Shown piece after piece: positions 17,268 to 26,001 of a stretch of DNA of 64,000 bases. The position numbers and the translations under genes are program-made. Positions within the stretch are counted from its first letter, which is position 1. Each line of letters opens with the position of its first letter. Below the pieces are notes generated by a model. The model did not search any database, was not told the origin of the DNA, and worked only from the letters and a program-made list of their open reading frames with translations. The stretch is from Bacteroidales bacterium (GTDB lineage Bacteria; Bacteroidota; Bacteroidia; Bacteroidales; UBA932), in contig JAKSKN010000003.1 of the NCBI GenBank assembly GCA_024401695.1, positions 124,001 through 188,000 on the forward strand, in the 5' to 3' direction.

Positions 17268-17825
17268 CTAGAACAGATAGAGGAATCCGATATTGACAGA
17301 GAATGCGCCAATCTTGAAGTTGGTGTCGGAAGTCTTCGCGGTGAGGCTGAAGAGGTATGACACGCTCGGCTCAAAAGCGAAATGCTCGCTGACGAAGAAA
17401 TCGTAACCGGCCTTTACAACAAGGTTGAGGGCATTGATGGAGTCTTTTGACATAAATGATGAATCTCCGACTTTTCCGCTCATCAACATAAGGTCTGCAC
17501 CAGCGAAAAGGTTAGGGATGACATAGTAGCGTGCACCTGCATAGACGTCGAACAGTGAAAGCGGAGTGTCGTCGCCCTTCATTGTCTGGAAACCGATACC
17601 GGCTTCGATGGCGAGGTTGTCGATGACAGCGAAACCGCCGGCGGCCTGAAGTCCGAAGCGTGTGGCCTTGACGCTGCTTGAACTGCCTTCCGGAGTTATG
17701 CTTCCGGTGTTGAAGCCGAGATTGGTGAGAGTAGGATCAAGAAATGCCTGGCCTTTCTTGATGGTCTGAGCGGAAGCCGAAAAAACTAAAAGACATCCGA
17801 CAAGAACAGCAAATACTTTTTTCAT
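17268..17825 (-). CDS. Outer-membrane beta-barrel protein
   Basis: 185 aa with a clear signal peptide (KKVFAVLVGCLLVFSASAQ). The mature part has alternating aromatic and hydrophobic strands, typical of small OmpA/OmpW-like 8-strand barrels in Bacteroidota (GLQAAGGFAVIDNLAIEAGIGF, YAGARYYVIPNLFAGADLML, KAGYDFFVSEHFAFEPSVSYLF), and it ends in the aromatic residue of GFLYLF, as expected for BAM recognition. Start ATG 17825 is set by the signal peptide. It is divergent from the exporter operon across 50 bp that hold a perfect palindrome. Confidence 0.83.
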   Translation of the reverse strand: MKKVFAVLVGCLLVFSASAQTIKKGQAFLDPTLTNLGFNTGSITPEGSSSSVKATRFGLQAAGGFAVIDNLAIEAGIGFQTMKGDDTPLSLFDVYAGARYYVIPNLFAGADLMLMSGKVGDSSFMSKDSINALNLVVKAGYDFFVSEHFAFEPSVSYLFSLTAKTSDTNFKIGAFSVNIGFLYLF

Positions 17826-17837
17826 AGGTTTGTTAAA

Positions 17838-17857
17838 TTTTCGTAAATTTACGAAAA
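17838..17857. promoter_or_regulatory. 20-bp perfect palindrome between divergent envelope genes
   Basis: TTTTCGTAAATTTACGAAAA, a perfect inverted repeat centred 22 bases from the barrel-protein ATG and 28 bases from the tolC-like ATG. Its core TAAATTTA is one base off the -7 consensus on both strands, so it may be overlapping divergent promoters, an operator for a dimeric repressor, or both. Confidence 0.6.
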
Positions 17858-17875
17858 ATTCAATCAAAAACAACA

Positions 17876-19147
17876 ATGTTGACATTCAAAGGGTTAATGC
17901 CTCTGGTTGCGGTTGTGGTTGCGTTCGGTTTCTGTAAGGAGGCCGGAGCGCAGACCCTTTCGCTGGATGACTGCCGCAGGGCGGCCAGGGAAAAAGCCCG
18001 ATCAGCGGAACTGGAGGATGTCATCGATAAAGAGCACCAGCAAAAGGAAAACATCATAAAAGTCAAATACAGGCCGGAGCTTTCTTTCTATGGCGAAACC
18101 CATTATCAGTCCGATGCCCCGGATCCTACAGGAATCACGGATTTCCCGTTCGAGCTGTACAAGCTTGATAAATTCCAGTATCACGCAGGCTTTATGCTGA
18201 CCCAGTCCGTATACCGGGGAGGAACGCTGAAGCTCAGCAAGGAAATCAACGACATAGACAAAGATATCGAAAGCCTTGAAAATGAGTCCTATTTTCTTGA
18301 GCTGGAGAACACCATAGATGAGATATATCTTGACATAATACTGGCTTCCAAGGAGGAGGGCATAGCTCAGACGCATCGGGATATTCTTGAAATCAAGCTT
18401 GAAGATGCAAGGAAGGCTTTCGATCAGGGCGTCGGATACCGCAGCGATATCCTTACCCTTGAAGCCGGACTCGCCGAAGCCGATGCCGGTCTCGTGGCGT
18501 ATGCTGCCAGAAGGAATGCCGGACTGGCGGTACTGTCCGAACTTACCGGTCTTGAAATCACATCCCGGACGGAATTGGAACTCCCATATGCAGGTCTTCT
18601 TCAGGATTTTACCGATCCGACATTCGGTATATTAGACCTGCAGGGCCGCAGGATTGAAGCGCAGAAGCGTTTGGAATTGGCGAAAACCCGGCCGAGCGTC
18701 AATGCCTTCGGAACGGTTGGTTATGGTCTGTGGTCGCTCGATTTCTTCAACCGTAACCCTCAGTTCTATGGTGTGGTGGGGTTGACACTGAGCATTCCGA
18801 TAACCTCCAGGCAGAGTGCAATTTACCGCAACAGGCTGCTCAGCTATCAGTCCGACAGGCTTCAGATACAGAAAGAAGCCCTGACCAGACGCCAGTCTGT
18901 GGAGAAAATAAAGCTTGACGGCGAACTGGCAAGAATCGAAGCCCTGCTGGAATCCAGCGGAACTGCTGTCAGCAAATACGAAGCCTTGTGCGAAGAATTG
19001 GACAAAATGACAAAATCCGGTGTCTCGTCCCAATCGGAATATCTTGAAGCCTTGAAAAAGCTGTCTGCGGCCAGAGTCAGTTATGAGGCATACTCGATCC
19101 TGAAGATCAAGACCCGGCTGATGAAAAACAGATCAATGGTAAAGTGA
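17876..19147 (+). CDS. TolC-family outer-membrane efflux protein
   Basis: 423 aa with an N-terminal signal (ending GAQTLSLDDCRRAA) and two long heptad-rich helical stretches (about 150-245 and 330-423) typical of the periplasmic coiled-coil barrel of TolC proteins; SLDDCRRAAREKA and RPSVNAFGTVGYG are the usual OEP landmarks. It is the outer-membrane channel of the tripartite exporter encoded by the next genes. First gene of an eight-gene operon; the next ATG follows its stop by one base. Confidence 0.9.
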   Translation: MLTFKGLMPLVAVVVAFGFCKEAGAQTLSLDDCRRAAREKARSAELEDVIDKEHQQKENIIKVKYRPELSFYGETHYQSDAPDPTGITDFPFELYKLDKFQYHAGFMLTQSVYRGGTLKLSKEINDIDKDIESLENESYFLELENTIDEIYLDIILASKEEGIAQTHRDILEIKLEDARKAFDQGVGYRSDILTLEAGLAEADAGLVAYAARRNAGLAVLSELTGLEITSRTELELPYAGLLQDFTDPTFGILDLQGRRIEAQKRLELAKTRPSVNAFGTVGYGLWSLDFFNRNPQFYGVVGLTLSIPITSRQSAIYRNRLLSYQSDRLQIQKEALTRRQSVEKIKLDGELARIEALLESSGTAVSKYEALCEELDKMTKSGVSSQSEYLEALKKLSAARVSYEAYSILKIKTRLMKNRSMVK

Positions 19148-19148
19148 T

Positions 19149-20045
19149 ATGAAAAGAAGTGTTTATTTCTACATAGGCGCTGCAATGGCGGTGATTTCCT
19201 GCTCCGGAAACGTCAAGCCTTCGGCATACGGAATCATCGATGCCGAAAAGTGGATGGTCGCTTCTTCCGAGCAGGGCCAGATTGTAAGCCTGAACGTCAC
19301 AGAAGGGAAGAAACTCCTCAAGGACGAGAAAGTCGGACTGATTGACACCGCTCAGCTTTCCATTCAGCTGAAGGCGGTTGAGGCTCAGGTCGTTTCGTTG
19401 AGGCAGACGTTGCCGGATATCGGGAAACAGATGGACGTCCTTCATCAGAAGAAGGAATCAGTCCGGAATGAGATTGCAAGGATCCGCCCGCTGGCGGAAT
19501 CGGGCAGCGTTTCTACAAAACAGCTTGAACGGCTTGAAGAAGAATTGCGTCTCTGCGAAAGTCAGGAATCGGCATCCCGTTCATCGCTCAGCCGTGAGTC
19601 TGCATCCGTCCTTGCGTCAATCATCGCATTGGAAGCGCAGGCCGACGTCTTGAAGGACAAGATCAGCAGAAGTGTGATAGTCAACCCGGAAAATGGAACC
19701 GTGAGTGAACTTTATGTGAAGGAGCACGAATTTGTCAGTTCCGGGATGCCTGTCTATAAATTGTCCGACTACGAGAATATGTTCGTGGACTGCTGGTTTG
19801 ATGCGCAGTCACTGGCCTCCGTGACACTCGGCAGCATAGTTGATGTCGTCCCGGATTCGGCAGACAGGCACAGGATCGACGGTATCGTGACTTATATTGC
19901 AGAGGAATCGGAATTCACGCCGAACAAGGTGATGACACGCGACACCAGAGAAAGATACGTCTATCGTGTCAGGGTATCAATCCACAACGATGGCACCTTG
20001 AAGGCAGGTATGCCTGCGGAAATCTTTCTCCGCGAGTCGAAATGA
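19149..20045 (+). CDS. HlyD/YbhG-type periplasmic adaptor, lipoprotein
   Basis: 298 aa. Lipobox AVISC, then a beta-hairpin half of a lipoyl-like domain (QIVSLNVTEGKKLLKDEKVG), a long alpha-helical hairpin (about 80-175), and the second lipoyl half with beta-barrel (VNPENGTVSELYVKEHEFVSSG, VFVDCWFDAQSLASV, AGMPAEIFL). It should link the inner-membrane ABC transporter to the TolC-type channel. Gene order matches E. coli ybhGFSR, where YbhG is the adaptor. It overlaps the following ATPase gene by 4 bases. Confidence 0.9.
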   Translation: MKRSVYFYIGAAMAVISCSGNVKPSAYGIIDAEKWMVASSEQGQIVSLNVTEGKKLLKDEKVGLIDTAQLSIQLKAVEAQVVSLRQTLPDIGKQMDVLHQKKESVRNEIARIRPLAESGSVSTKQLERLEEELRLCESQESASRSSLSRESASVLASIIALEAQADVLKDKISRSVIVNPENGTVSELYVKEHEFVSSGMPVYKLSDYENMFVDCWFDAQSLASVTLGSIVDVVPDSADRHRIDGIVTYIAEESEFTPNKVMTRDTRERYVYRVRVSIHNDGTLKAGMPAEIFLRESK

Positions 20046-20908
20046 TCAGCGCTGAAAACATATCGAGGATTTTTGGCGCTCACCACGCCCTGGACGATGT
20101 GTCCTTTTCCATTGAGGACGGCCAGCTGGTGGCGCTTATGGGTGCCAACGGTGCTGGAAAATCAACGTTGTTCGACATCCTGGCCACCTTGGACAGAAAA
20201 TTCGAAGGGTTCGCCGGGATAGACGGGATAGATGTCCGGAAGAATCCTGTCGACATCCGGAAGCATATCGGTTATGTCCCCGGGAGATTTTCTTTGTACA
20301 ACGATCTCACCGTCGCCGAAAATCTTGACTTTTTCGCCTCGGCCTATGGTGTGGCCACGGGATGCGTGTCCGAAGTATGTCCCGGTCTTTGGAGGGGCCT
20401 GGAGCCGTTCAGCGCAAGCCGGGCGGGTACGCTGTCCGGGGGAATGAAGCAGAAGCTGTCCATCTGTTGTGCTATGGTGCATACTCCGTCAACGCTTCTG
20501 CTTGATGAACCGACGGTGGGGGTGGATCCGGTGTCACGTCGTGAAATGTGGGAAGAGCTCGATGCCTTGAAAAGACAGGGAACGACAATCCTCATAAGCA
20601 CGCACTACCTTGATGAAGCTTCCCTGGCTGACAAGATTCTGTTCCTTCACGAGGGCCGGCTGCTTGTTTTCGATACCCCGGCCAGAATCATCGCATCTTT
20701 CCCGCACAGGGTATACAGCATACCTTGCGCCCAGGCAGACCGTAATGCGCTGCTGGCCGCACTTGAATCAGGCCCATCACTGATAGGGCATTATGTTTAT
20801 GGAGAGGCGGTCCATGCTGTGAGTGACGGACCTGTCACACTTGACGGATACGAAGTCACAGAAACAGAGCCAAGCCTGGAAGACGTTTTCATCAATCTTT
20901 TATCCTGA
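20042..20908 (+). CDS. ABC transporter ATPase (YbhF N-half-like)
   Basis: 288 aa. Walker A GANGAGKST (about 35-43), Q-loop region YVPGRFSLYNDLTV, canonical signature LSGGMKQKLS, Walker B LLLDEPTVGVD, and H-loop STHYLDEA are all intact. The C-terminal ~70 residues form the extra domain common in ABC-2 drug or lipid exporters. With the next gene it corresponds to the two halves of YbhF-type double ATPases, encoded separately here. Powers export through the two permeases downstream. Confidence 0.93.
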   Translation: MISAENISRIFGAHHALDDVSFSIEDGQLVALMGANGAGKSTLFDILATLDRKFEGFAGIDGIDVRKNPVDIRKHIGYVPGRFSLYNDLTVAENLDFFASAYGVATGCVSEVCPGLWRGLEPFSASRAGTLSGGMKQKLSICCAMVHTPSTLLLDEPTVGVDPVSRREMWEELDALKRQGTTILISTHYLDEASLADKILFLHEGRLLVFDTPARIIASFPHRVYSIPCAQADRNALLAALESGPSLIGHYVYGEAVHAVSDGPVTLDGYEVTETEPSLEDVFINLLS

Positions 20909-20911
20909 TCC

Positions 20912-21574
20912 GTGAAACTGGTAAGCATAGACAACGTCAGCAAATGCTTCGGCAGCTTCAAGGCTGTCGACGGAGTCTCGTTGAGTCTGGAGTCCGGAGA
21001 GATTCTCGGCCTGCTCGGGGCAAATGGTGCCGGGAAGACAACGCTGATCAGGATGCTGTGCGGCCTGACAAAAGCCAGCGGGGGTGCTGTCAGCATAAAT
21101 GGATCCTTCGGATATATGTGCCAGTCATTTTCTTTGATTGAAGAATTGACGGTCCACGAAAATATCAGGTATTATGGGAACCTCTACGGGCTGGATAAGC
21201 AGAAGCTGTCTGAAAGGGAGGATGAAATGGTTGCCGCCCTGCATCTGGAACCATATCTCAACAAGTCATTGCGTTTCCTGCCGTCAGGCTGGAGACAGGC
21301 CCTCTCTTTTTCGATAGCTGTGATCCACGACCCCGACGTGCTGGTCCTTGATGAACCGACATCCGGGCTGGATTCCCTTTCAAGGAGGAGGCTGTGGGGA
21401 ATGATACACGGATGTTCGTCCCGCGGCACCGGGATCGTTGTCAGCACCCACTATCTGGATGAGGCATTTTATTGCGACCGCCTTGCAATAATGAGTCACG
21501 GCCGTCTGATATGCCAGGGGCATACAGCTGAAGTCGCGTCCTGCCCGGGTGAACTTATCAAATACTTCAAGTAA
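20912..21574 (+). CDS. ABC transporter ATPase (YbhF C-half-like)
   Basis: 220 aa from a GTG start, 3 bases after the previous stop. Walker A GANGAGKTT, Walker B VLVLDEPTSGLD and H-loop STHYLDEA are present, but the signature reads LPSGWRQAL where LSGGQ is usual. A similar LPxGW form is found in the second half of fused YbhF-like ATPases, which supports the pairing and suggests asymmetric ATP sites. It lacks the C-terminal accessory domain of its partner. Co-transcribed with the permeases. Confidence 0.9.
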   Translation: MKLVSIDNVSKCFGSFKAVDGVSLSLESGEILGLLGANGAGKTTLIRMLCGLTKASGGAVSINGSFGYMCQSFSLIEELTVHENIRYYGNLYGLDKQKLSEREDEMVAALHLEPYLNKSLRFLPSGWRQALSFSIAVIHDPDVLVLDEPTSGLDSLSRRRLWGMIHGCSSRGTGIVVSTHYLDEAFYCDRLAIMSHGRLICQGHTAEVASCPGELIKYFK

Positions 21575-21575
21575 T

Positions 21576-22658
21576 ATGTCAGGACGCACAGGGGCCATAA
21601 AAGCAATCTTCGTAAAGGAGTTCAGACATATCTTCAGGGATATTGTCAGCTGCCTGCTGCTCTTCATTATGCCTGCCGTGATCCTGGTAATGTTCGGATA
21701 CGCGCTTTCCTTCGAGGTCCATCACCACGAAGTGGCAGTCCTGTGTGTCGGTCCGGACGCTGCTGCGGAACGGCTGTTCGAGCGTATTGACGCCAATCCG
21801 AAACTGAAGGTGACACAGCGGCTGGACAGATATGACCAGATTGGCGAAGCAATGACAAAAGGCAATACCAGAGCTGTCATAATCTACTCTGGAGACGGTG
21901 TTGAACTGTATCTTGACGGATCTTCTCCGGCGTTCTCCATCGGAGTCCGAAGCACGATAGAGGCCGTCATATCTGACTTTATCCTGGACGAGAACCGTGT
22001 GCCGGAATCCGTGAGGCCGGAAATCAACGTGCGTTATCTCTATAACCCTGCCTCCAACAGAGAATATATGTCCGTGCCGGGCCTTGTTCTGATGATCTTC
22101 ATCCTTGTGAGTTCGATTGCTCTCGGCACCAGTATGAACAAGGAAAAGATCAACGGGACCTTCAAGCTGCTTCGGCTGACGCCTGTCACGAATATCCAGC
22201 TCGTTATCGGGAAAGCCCTTCCGTACTTTCTGATATCCCTTGTACATATTGCTGCTATCTACTTCATATGCGGTTACTTCCATATCCAGATCGTTGGGAG
22301 CGTCGCATTGTTCCTGCTGATATGCATTCTGTTTACGCTTTGCTGCCAGTCCCTGGGCCTGTTGATAGCCGCGTGGTTCGACAGGCCGCTGGATGTCGTG
22401 ATCCTCAGCTGGATAGTGCTGTTCATACCGAATGTGTTCCTGTCCGGGTTCGTGTTCCCGACGACCACGATGGAAGGCGTTATCCGCCTGATGGCGGAAT
22501 GCCTGCCCGGAACATCGTTCATTGATGCTTTCAGAAGCGTTGCGTATATGGGTTGCGGTTTCGGTGAAATTCTCAAGCCCGTCATCATCCTGCTTGGAGA
22601 AACCGCTGCTGCAGTCCTGTTGTCACTGCCCGGAATGAAAAGAGAACTGATGAGATGA
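21576..22658 (+). CDS. ABC-2 type permease (YbhS-like)
   Basis: 360 aa. One N-terminal membrane helix (about 25-45: IVSCLLLFIMPAVILVMFG), a large extracytoplasmic domain (about 50-170), then five helices between about 170 and 355, the standard ABC-2 layout; NKEKINGTFKLLRLTPVTNIQLVIGK is the characteristic loop. Start ATG 21576 lies one base after the upstream stop; an earlier ATG (21549) would overlap the ATPase by 26 bases and add non-homologous residues. It overlaps the next permease by 4 bases and probably heterodimerises with it. Confidence 0.9.
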   Translation: MSGRTGAIKAIFVKEFRHIFRDIVSCLLLFIMPAVILVMFGYALSFEVHHHEVAVLCVGPDAAAERLFERIDANPKLKVTQRLDRYDQIGEAMTKGNTRAVIIYSGDGVELYLDGSSPAFSIGVRSTIEAVISDFILDENRVPESVRPEINVRYLYNPASNREYMSVPGLVLMIFILVSSIALGTSMNKEKINGTFKLLRLTPVTNIQLVIGKALPYFLISLVHIAAIYFICGYFHIQIVGSVALFLLICILFTLCCQSLGLLIAAWFDRPLDVVILSWIVLFIPNVFLSGFVFPTTTMEGVIRLMAECLPGTSFIDAFRSVAYMGCGFGEILKPVIILLGETAAAVLLSLPGMKRELMR

Positions 22659-23701
22659 AAACTGTCTTGCTGAACAACCTTGTCAAGGAAGCCCTCCAGC
22701 TGGTCAGGACGCCGGCAATGGTGGCCATTCTGATACTATGTCCTGTTGTGACAGTGGGACTGGTCCCGTTCGGCCTTGGCGACAAGACCATGCTTCGGGT
22801 GGAAGTAGTGGACAGGACGTTTACGGACAGGGGGCTTGAGGCGGTTTCCTTACTTGCGCGTTCTCCATATGTCAAGTCAGTCGGGGCCTCAAATTCCGAG
22901 TCAGAAGCGGAGCAGAAGCTCAAGCACGGCGAAACCGATGCTGTCGTGACCCTGTCCGATGGTGGTGAAGCGACGATTACGGTCAACGGTGCACACACAT
23001 TGCATGCAGCCAATGCCGAATATTACATAGAAAACATCATATCCCCTCCAGAGGAGAAGGTCCTCTCCGAAATCCATCCGCACCCTCTGTATCTGAGCTG
23101 CGACGACAACACTCATTACTATCTGGTCTCAATGATCATAATGCTGACGGCCATAGTGGGATGCTGCCTGTCTGCACTTTCTGTCGTGAGGGAGATGGAG
23201 ACGAAAGTCCTTGAGCATCTGCGCAGTACAGGTATGAAGGCATTGGCTTACGTGACTTCAAAGGTTGCCTTCTATGTTTGCATCACTCTTCTGGAACTCA
23301 TTGTTGCGCTGATCATTGCGAGGGTTGTGTTCGGCCTGGACCCGGCAGGACCTTTGATTGCGCTGTTCATTCTGTTTGCCTGCTTCCTTTTTGCTATGGT
23401 AAATCTGGGTGTGACCTTCGCCGCTGGCGGGAAGAATATGGCAAGAGCAATCTACCTTCTGGTATTCGTGTTCTTGATACTGATCCTTCTGAGCACGATG
23501 TTCGCCCCTCTGGACAATATGTCGCCGGCCTGGGCGGCCACCAGGTTCGTGAATCCTTTTTTCTGGGGCATCGACGGAGCTATGAAGATTATGTTGAAAG
23601 GGGTGGGTATATCCGGAGTTTTTCCTCATATTTGCATACTTCTCGCCATCGGGGGATTGTTGTTCACCTTCAATGTTGTGGCGCTGGGGAAAGTCGAGTG
23701 A
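22655..23701 (+). CDS. ABC-2 type permease (YbhR-like)
   Basis: 348 aa with the same layout as its neighbour: helix 1 (about 18-38), an extracytoplasmic domain, then five helices, and the loop VVREMETKVLEHLRSTGMKALAYV. It is the probable second half of the export channel. The substrate is not evident; YbhFSR-like systems have been linked to drugs and cations, and the adjacent fatty-acid-type operon raises the possibility of a lipid. One base separates its stop from the nitroreductase start. Confidence 0.9.
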   Translation: MKTVLLNNLVKEALQLVRTPAMVAILILCPVVTVGLVPFGLGDKTMLRVEVVDRTFTDRGLEAVSLLARSPYVKSVGASNSESEAEQKLKHGETDAVVTLSDGGEATITVNGAHTLHAANAEYYIENIISPPEEKVLSEIHPHPLYLSCDDNTHYYLVSMIIMLTAIVGCCLSALSVVREMETKVLEHLRSTGMKALAYVTSKVAFYVCITLLELIVALIIARVVFGLDPAGPLIALFILFACFLFAMVNLGVTFAAGGKNMARAIYLLVFVFLILILLSTMFAPLDNMSPAWAATRFVNPFFWGIDGAMKIMLKGVGISGVFPHICILLAIGGLLFTFNVVALGKVE

Positions 23702-23702
23702 T

Positions 23703-24293
23703 ATGGATAACAGATACGAACAATTGCTGGACATTCTGTCCACAAGGCACAGTTGCCGCAGGTTCTCGGGAGAGCCGGTCAGCGAAGAGGACATCCGGAA
23801 AATCCTGGATGCCGCCGGGCGCTCGCCTTTCGCTTCCGGAAGGAAGAACTGGAAGATTGCCGTGATCCGGGACAAGGAACAGCTCAAGGCCATTGCGGAC
23901 TGCGTCCGCGAGCAATCGGTGGAAATATCCAAAGGGATGGACCGGGAGGCTGCGTCAATGTTCCTGAGATATTCGTCAAGCTTTACATTCTTTGAGAATG
24001 CCGCCGCACTGTTTGTCCCATATTGCAGGGAGACCGCCACGATGAACAGCCTTCTCGGGGGGCAGGCATCTGAGGAAATCAATGCCTGGGAGCACGACAA
24101 TATCACGAAGTCACTCTCCTGCGTGGCTATGCTCATCATCCTTGCCGCCGAGAGCCTGAATCTTGGGGCGTGCTATATGACCGGCCCGCTTATGGCCGGG
24201 CGACAGCTCAATGCCTCGCTCGGAATCAAGGAAAACTTTGTAATCGGGGCACTGATACCGGTAGGACACAAGCTTGAGGCCTATGCAGATTGA
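23703..24293 (+). CDS. Nitroreductase-family FMN oxidoreductase
   Basis: 196 aa. LLDILSTRHSCRRFSGEPVSEEDIRKIL with the conserved R-x-RF-like start, AGRSPFASGRKNWKIAVI, and near the C-terminus AAESLNLGACYMTGPLM, all typical of FMN-dependent nitroreductases. ATG 23703 is used because it follows the upstream stop by one base and homology starts there. Real substrates of such enzymes are usually unknown; being at the end of an exporter operon it may modify or detoxify the cargo. It overlaps the next gene by 11 bases. Confidence 0.9.
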   Translation: MDNRYEQLLDILSTRHSCRRFSGEPVSEEDIRKILDAAGRSPFASGRKNWKIAVIRDKEQLKAIADCVREQSVEISKGMDREAASMFLRYSSSFTFFENAAALFVPYCRETATMNSLLGGQASEEINAWEHDNITKSLSCVAMLIILAAESLNLGACYMTGPLMAGRQLNASLGIKENFVIGALIPVGHKLEAYAD

Positions 24294-24924
24294 AACATTT
24301 GTTTCCGGCAAAATGCTGGAGAATGGCTATGTGCTCTGGAACGATGCCGGAGAGGCTGTCCTGATAGATCCGGGATTCACTACGGAGCAGGAATTCAACG
24401 GCCTGGCCGCCTTTATCGATGGGCGTGGACTGAAACCTCTGGCCATACTGGTGACGCATCCTCACTTCGATCATATCGCTGGCGTCGATGCCGTCAGCAA
24501 CAGATATGGGATTGAATGCTGGATCAACGGAGAGGATGAGGCCATTCTTGAAAAGAACGATTTCTTTTCCAATATGTACGGAAGCCACCTTGAGACGAAG
24601 GTCAATTTCAAAAAGTTCTCACCTGATGTCAAGGTCCTGGATTTCGGGAAAATCTCCCTGCAGGTCCTTCCCATTTCAGGGCATACGGCGGGGTCAGTGG
24701 CTTTCTATTCTCCTGAGGCAAAGGCGCTGTTCGCCGGCGATACGCTCACAAAAGGAAGCCTCGGCTTTCTCGAGACAGGCTATGGTGTCGTGCTCGAATG
24801 TATCAAGGAAATGATCTTGTGCCTGCCTGATGATACTGTAATCCATTATGGCCACGGGGCCGCTTCAAGCATAGGTGAAGAGAAGAAAAACAACAGGTTT
24901 TTCAAAAGGAGCGCTGCTCTTTGA
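24283..24924 (+). CDS. Metallo-beta-lactamase-fold hydrolase (glyoxalase II-like)
   Basis: 213 aa. The zinc-site motif THPHFDHIAG (HxHxDH) lies near residue 64; further ligands are ISGHTAGSV, FAGDTL and the last His in HYGHGAAS. Size and motifs match the single-domain glyoxalase II-like hydrolases (YcbL type) that cleave thioesters such as S-lactoylglutathione. Start ATG 24283 lies inside the end of the nitroreductase gene. The last 23 bases overlap the 3' end of the convergent lipoprotein gene. Confidence 0.9.
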   Translation: MQIETFVSGKMLENGYVLWNDAGEAVLIDPGFTTEQEFNGLAAFIDGRGLKPLAILVTHPHFDHIAGVDAVSNRYGIECWINGEDEAILEKNDFFSNMYGSHLETKVNFKKFSPDVKVLDFGKISLQVLPISGHTAGSVAFYSPEAKALFAGDTLTKGSLGFLETGYGVVLECIKEMILCLPDDTVIHYGHGAASSIGEEKKNNRFFKRSAAL

Positions 24925-25297
24925 ACTCAATTTCTGTCATCATCCCGTTGACGGAATCCGTAACGACCTTCATCTTCCCACCCTTCAGATATGTCACAGT
25001 AGCGACGAACACAACGGAGACATCGTCATTGTGGGCGTTCAGCGTAATCGTAAGACCATCCGCAGAGAAGTCCAGTCCGTCCCCTGAGAATTTCATCCCC
25101 GTGCCGCCATCGTAGAATTCGTAATCCCAGTTCTTTTCCACCCGTACATAAGAATCCTTGTATTCAGGACCCAGATCGGGATTCGAGCAGGAATACAGCC
25201 AGGTTCCCACGTAGGAAGGGACCTCCTCCTTTTTACAGGAAACGGCCAGCAGCAGGATGGCGGTCAGGCAGAATGATATGGATGCGATACGCCTCAT
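24902..25297 (-). CDS. Small lipoprotein, lipocalin-like
   Basis: 131 aa. Signal peptide with lipobox LLLAVSC, then a short beta-rich domain beginning YVGTWLYSCSNPD, the G-x-W start common in lipocalin-like Bacteroidota lipoproteins (VRVEKNWDYEFYDGGTGMKF, LTITLNAHNDDVSVVFVATVTY). It overlaps the ketoreductase gene by 4 bases, so it is the last gene of the fatty-acid-type operon and may carry or bind the product in the envelope (inference). Its 3' end overlaps the convergent hydrolase gene. Confidence 0.75.
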   Translation of the reverse strand: MRRIASISFCLTAILLLAVSCKKEEVPSYVGTWLYSCSNPDLGPEYKDSYVRVEKNWDYEFYDGGTGMKFSGDGLDFSADGLTITLNAHNDDVSVVFVATVTYLKGGKMKVVTDSVNGMMTEIEFKEQRSF

Positions 25298-26001
25298 ATC
25301 CCAAGCCAGAATCCGCCGTTGACTGCCAATACGGCGCCGTTTATGTAATTGCTGTTGTCGGAGCAGAGGAATTCGACGGCCGCCGCTACATCGTCAGGCG
25401 TGCCGAAGCGGTCGCTGGCGTTGACGCCTTTCAGGTCGGTTCCCGCCGTGGAGATGACAAGTTTTTCCATTGTGCCGCTGAGAATGCTCCCCGGTGCGAC
25501 GCAATTGCATCTGACACCTTTCTTAGAACATTCGGCCGCAATGCCCTTGCTGAGTGTCTCAATATACGCCTTTGTGCCACCATATACGCTCTGACCGCGG
25601 TAAACCTTCTGGGCGGTGACAGAGGAGATGTTGACGATCACACCTTTTCTTTTCAAGCACATCCGTGGCAGGACAGCCCTGCAGAGCAGGGTTGTGGCGA
25701 GGATGTTGACAGATATCATTTTTTCTATCGACTCTGTCTCGAGTGTAGGAAGAAGTCCTGTTTCGGTGACGGCGGCGGCGTTGACAAGGATTTCAACGTC
25801 ATCCAGGGAAGCAGCAAAATCCTCCACGGCTTTCAGGTCAGAGAAATCGACCTTGACCAAAGTGGCGTCAGGCACGGCATCCGAAAGCTGCTCCACGTTT
25901 TTCCTGTACTGGAGAATCATAGGTTTTCCAAGAGATGCAAGCCTTTTTGCGATGGCCAGTCCTATGCCGGAACTTGCTCCGGTGATCACTATCTTTCCCA
26001 T
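25294..26001 (-). CDS. 3-oxoacyl-ACP reductase, FabG-like SDR
   Basis: 235 aa short-chain dehydrogenase. NADP-binding TGASSGIGLAIAKRL (about 6-20), NAAAVTETGLL, catalytic Ser in NISSVTAQKVY, Tyr-x3-Lys in VYGGTKAYIETLS, and CVAPGSILSGTM. It reduces 3-oxoacyl-ACP to the 3-hydroxy form. In this operon it pairs with a ketosynthase, a dehydratase and an ACP, so it is more likely a dedicated pathway enzyme than the general FabG. Overlaps the ketosynthase gene by 13 bases. Confidence 0.9.
   Translation of the reverse strand: MGKIVITGASSGIGLAIAKRLASLGKPMILQYRKNVEQLSDAVPDATLVKVDFSDLKAVEDFAASLDDVEILVNAAAVTETGLLPTLETESIEKMISVNILATTLLCRAVLPRMCLKRKGVIVNISSVTAQKVYRGQSVYGGTKAYIETLSKGIAAECSKKGVRCNCVAPGSILSGTMEKLVISTAGTDLKGVNASDRFGTPDDVAAAVEFLCSDNSNYINGAVLAVNGGFWLGI

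Noticed and set aside
17087-17374. N-terminal extension of murB in the open frame
   Set aside because: The extension is Ser/Arg low complexity, lies upstream of the -7 box and is absent from the MurB family.
23703-24924. Nitroreductase and MBL hydrolase as an antibiotic-resistance pair
   Set aside because: The MBL protein has glyoxalase II-like size and no beta-lactamase features or signal peptide; the nitroreductase family is too broad to assign drug activity.
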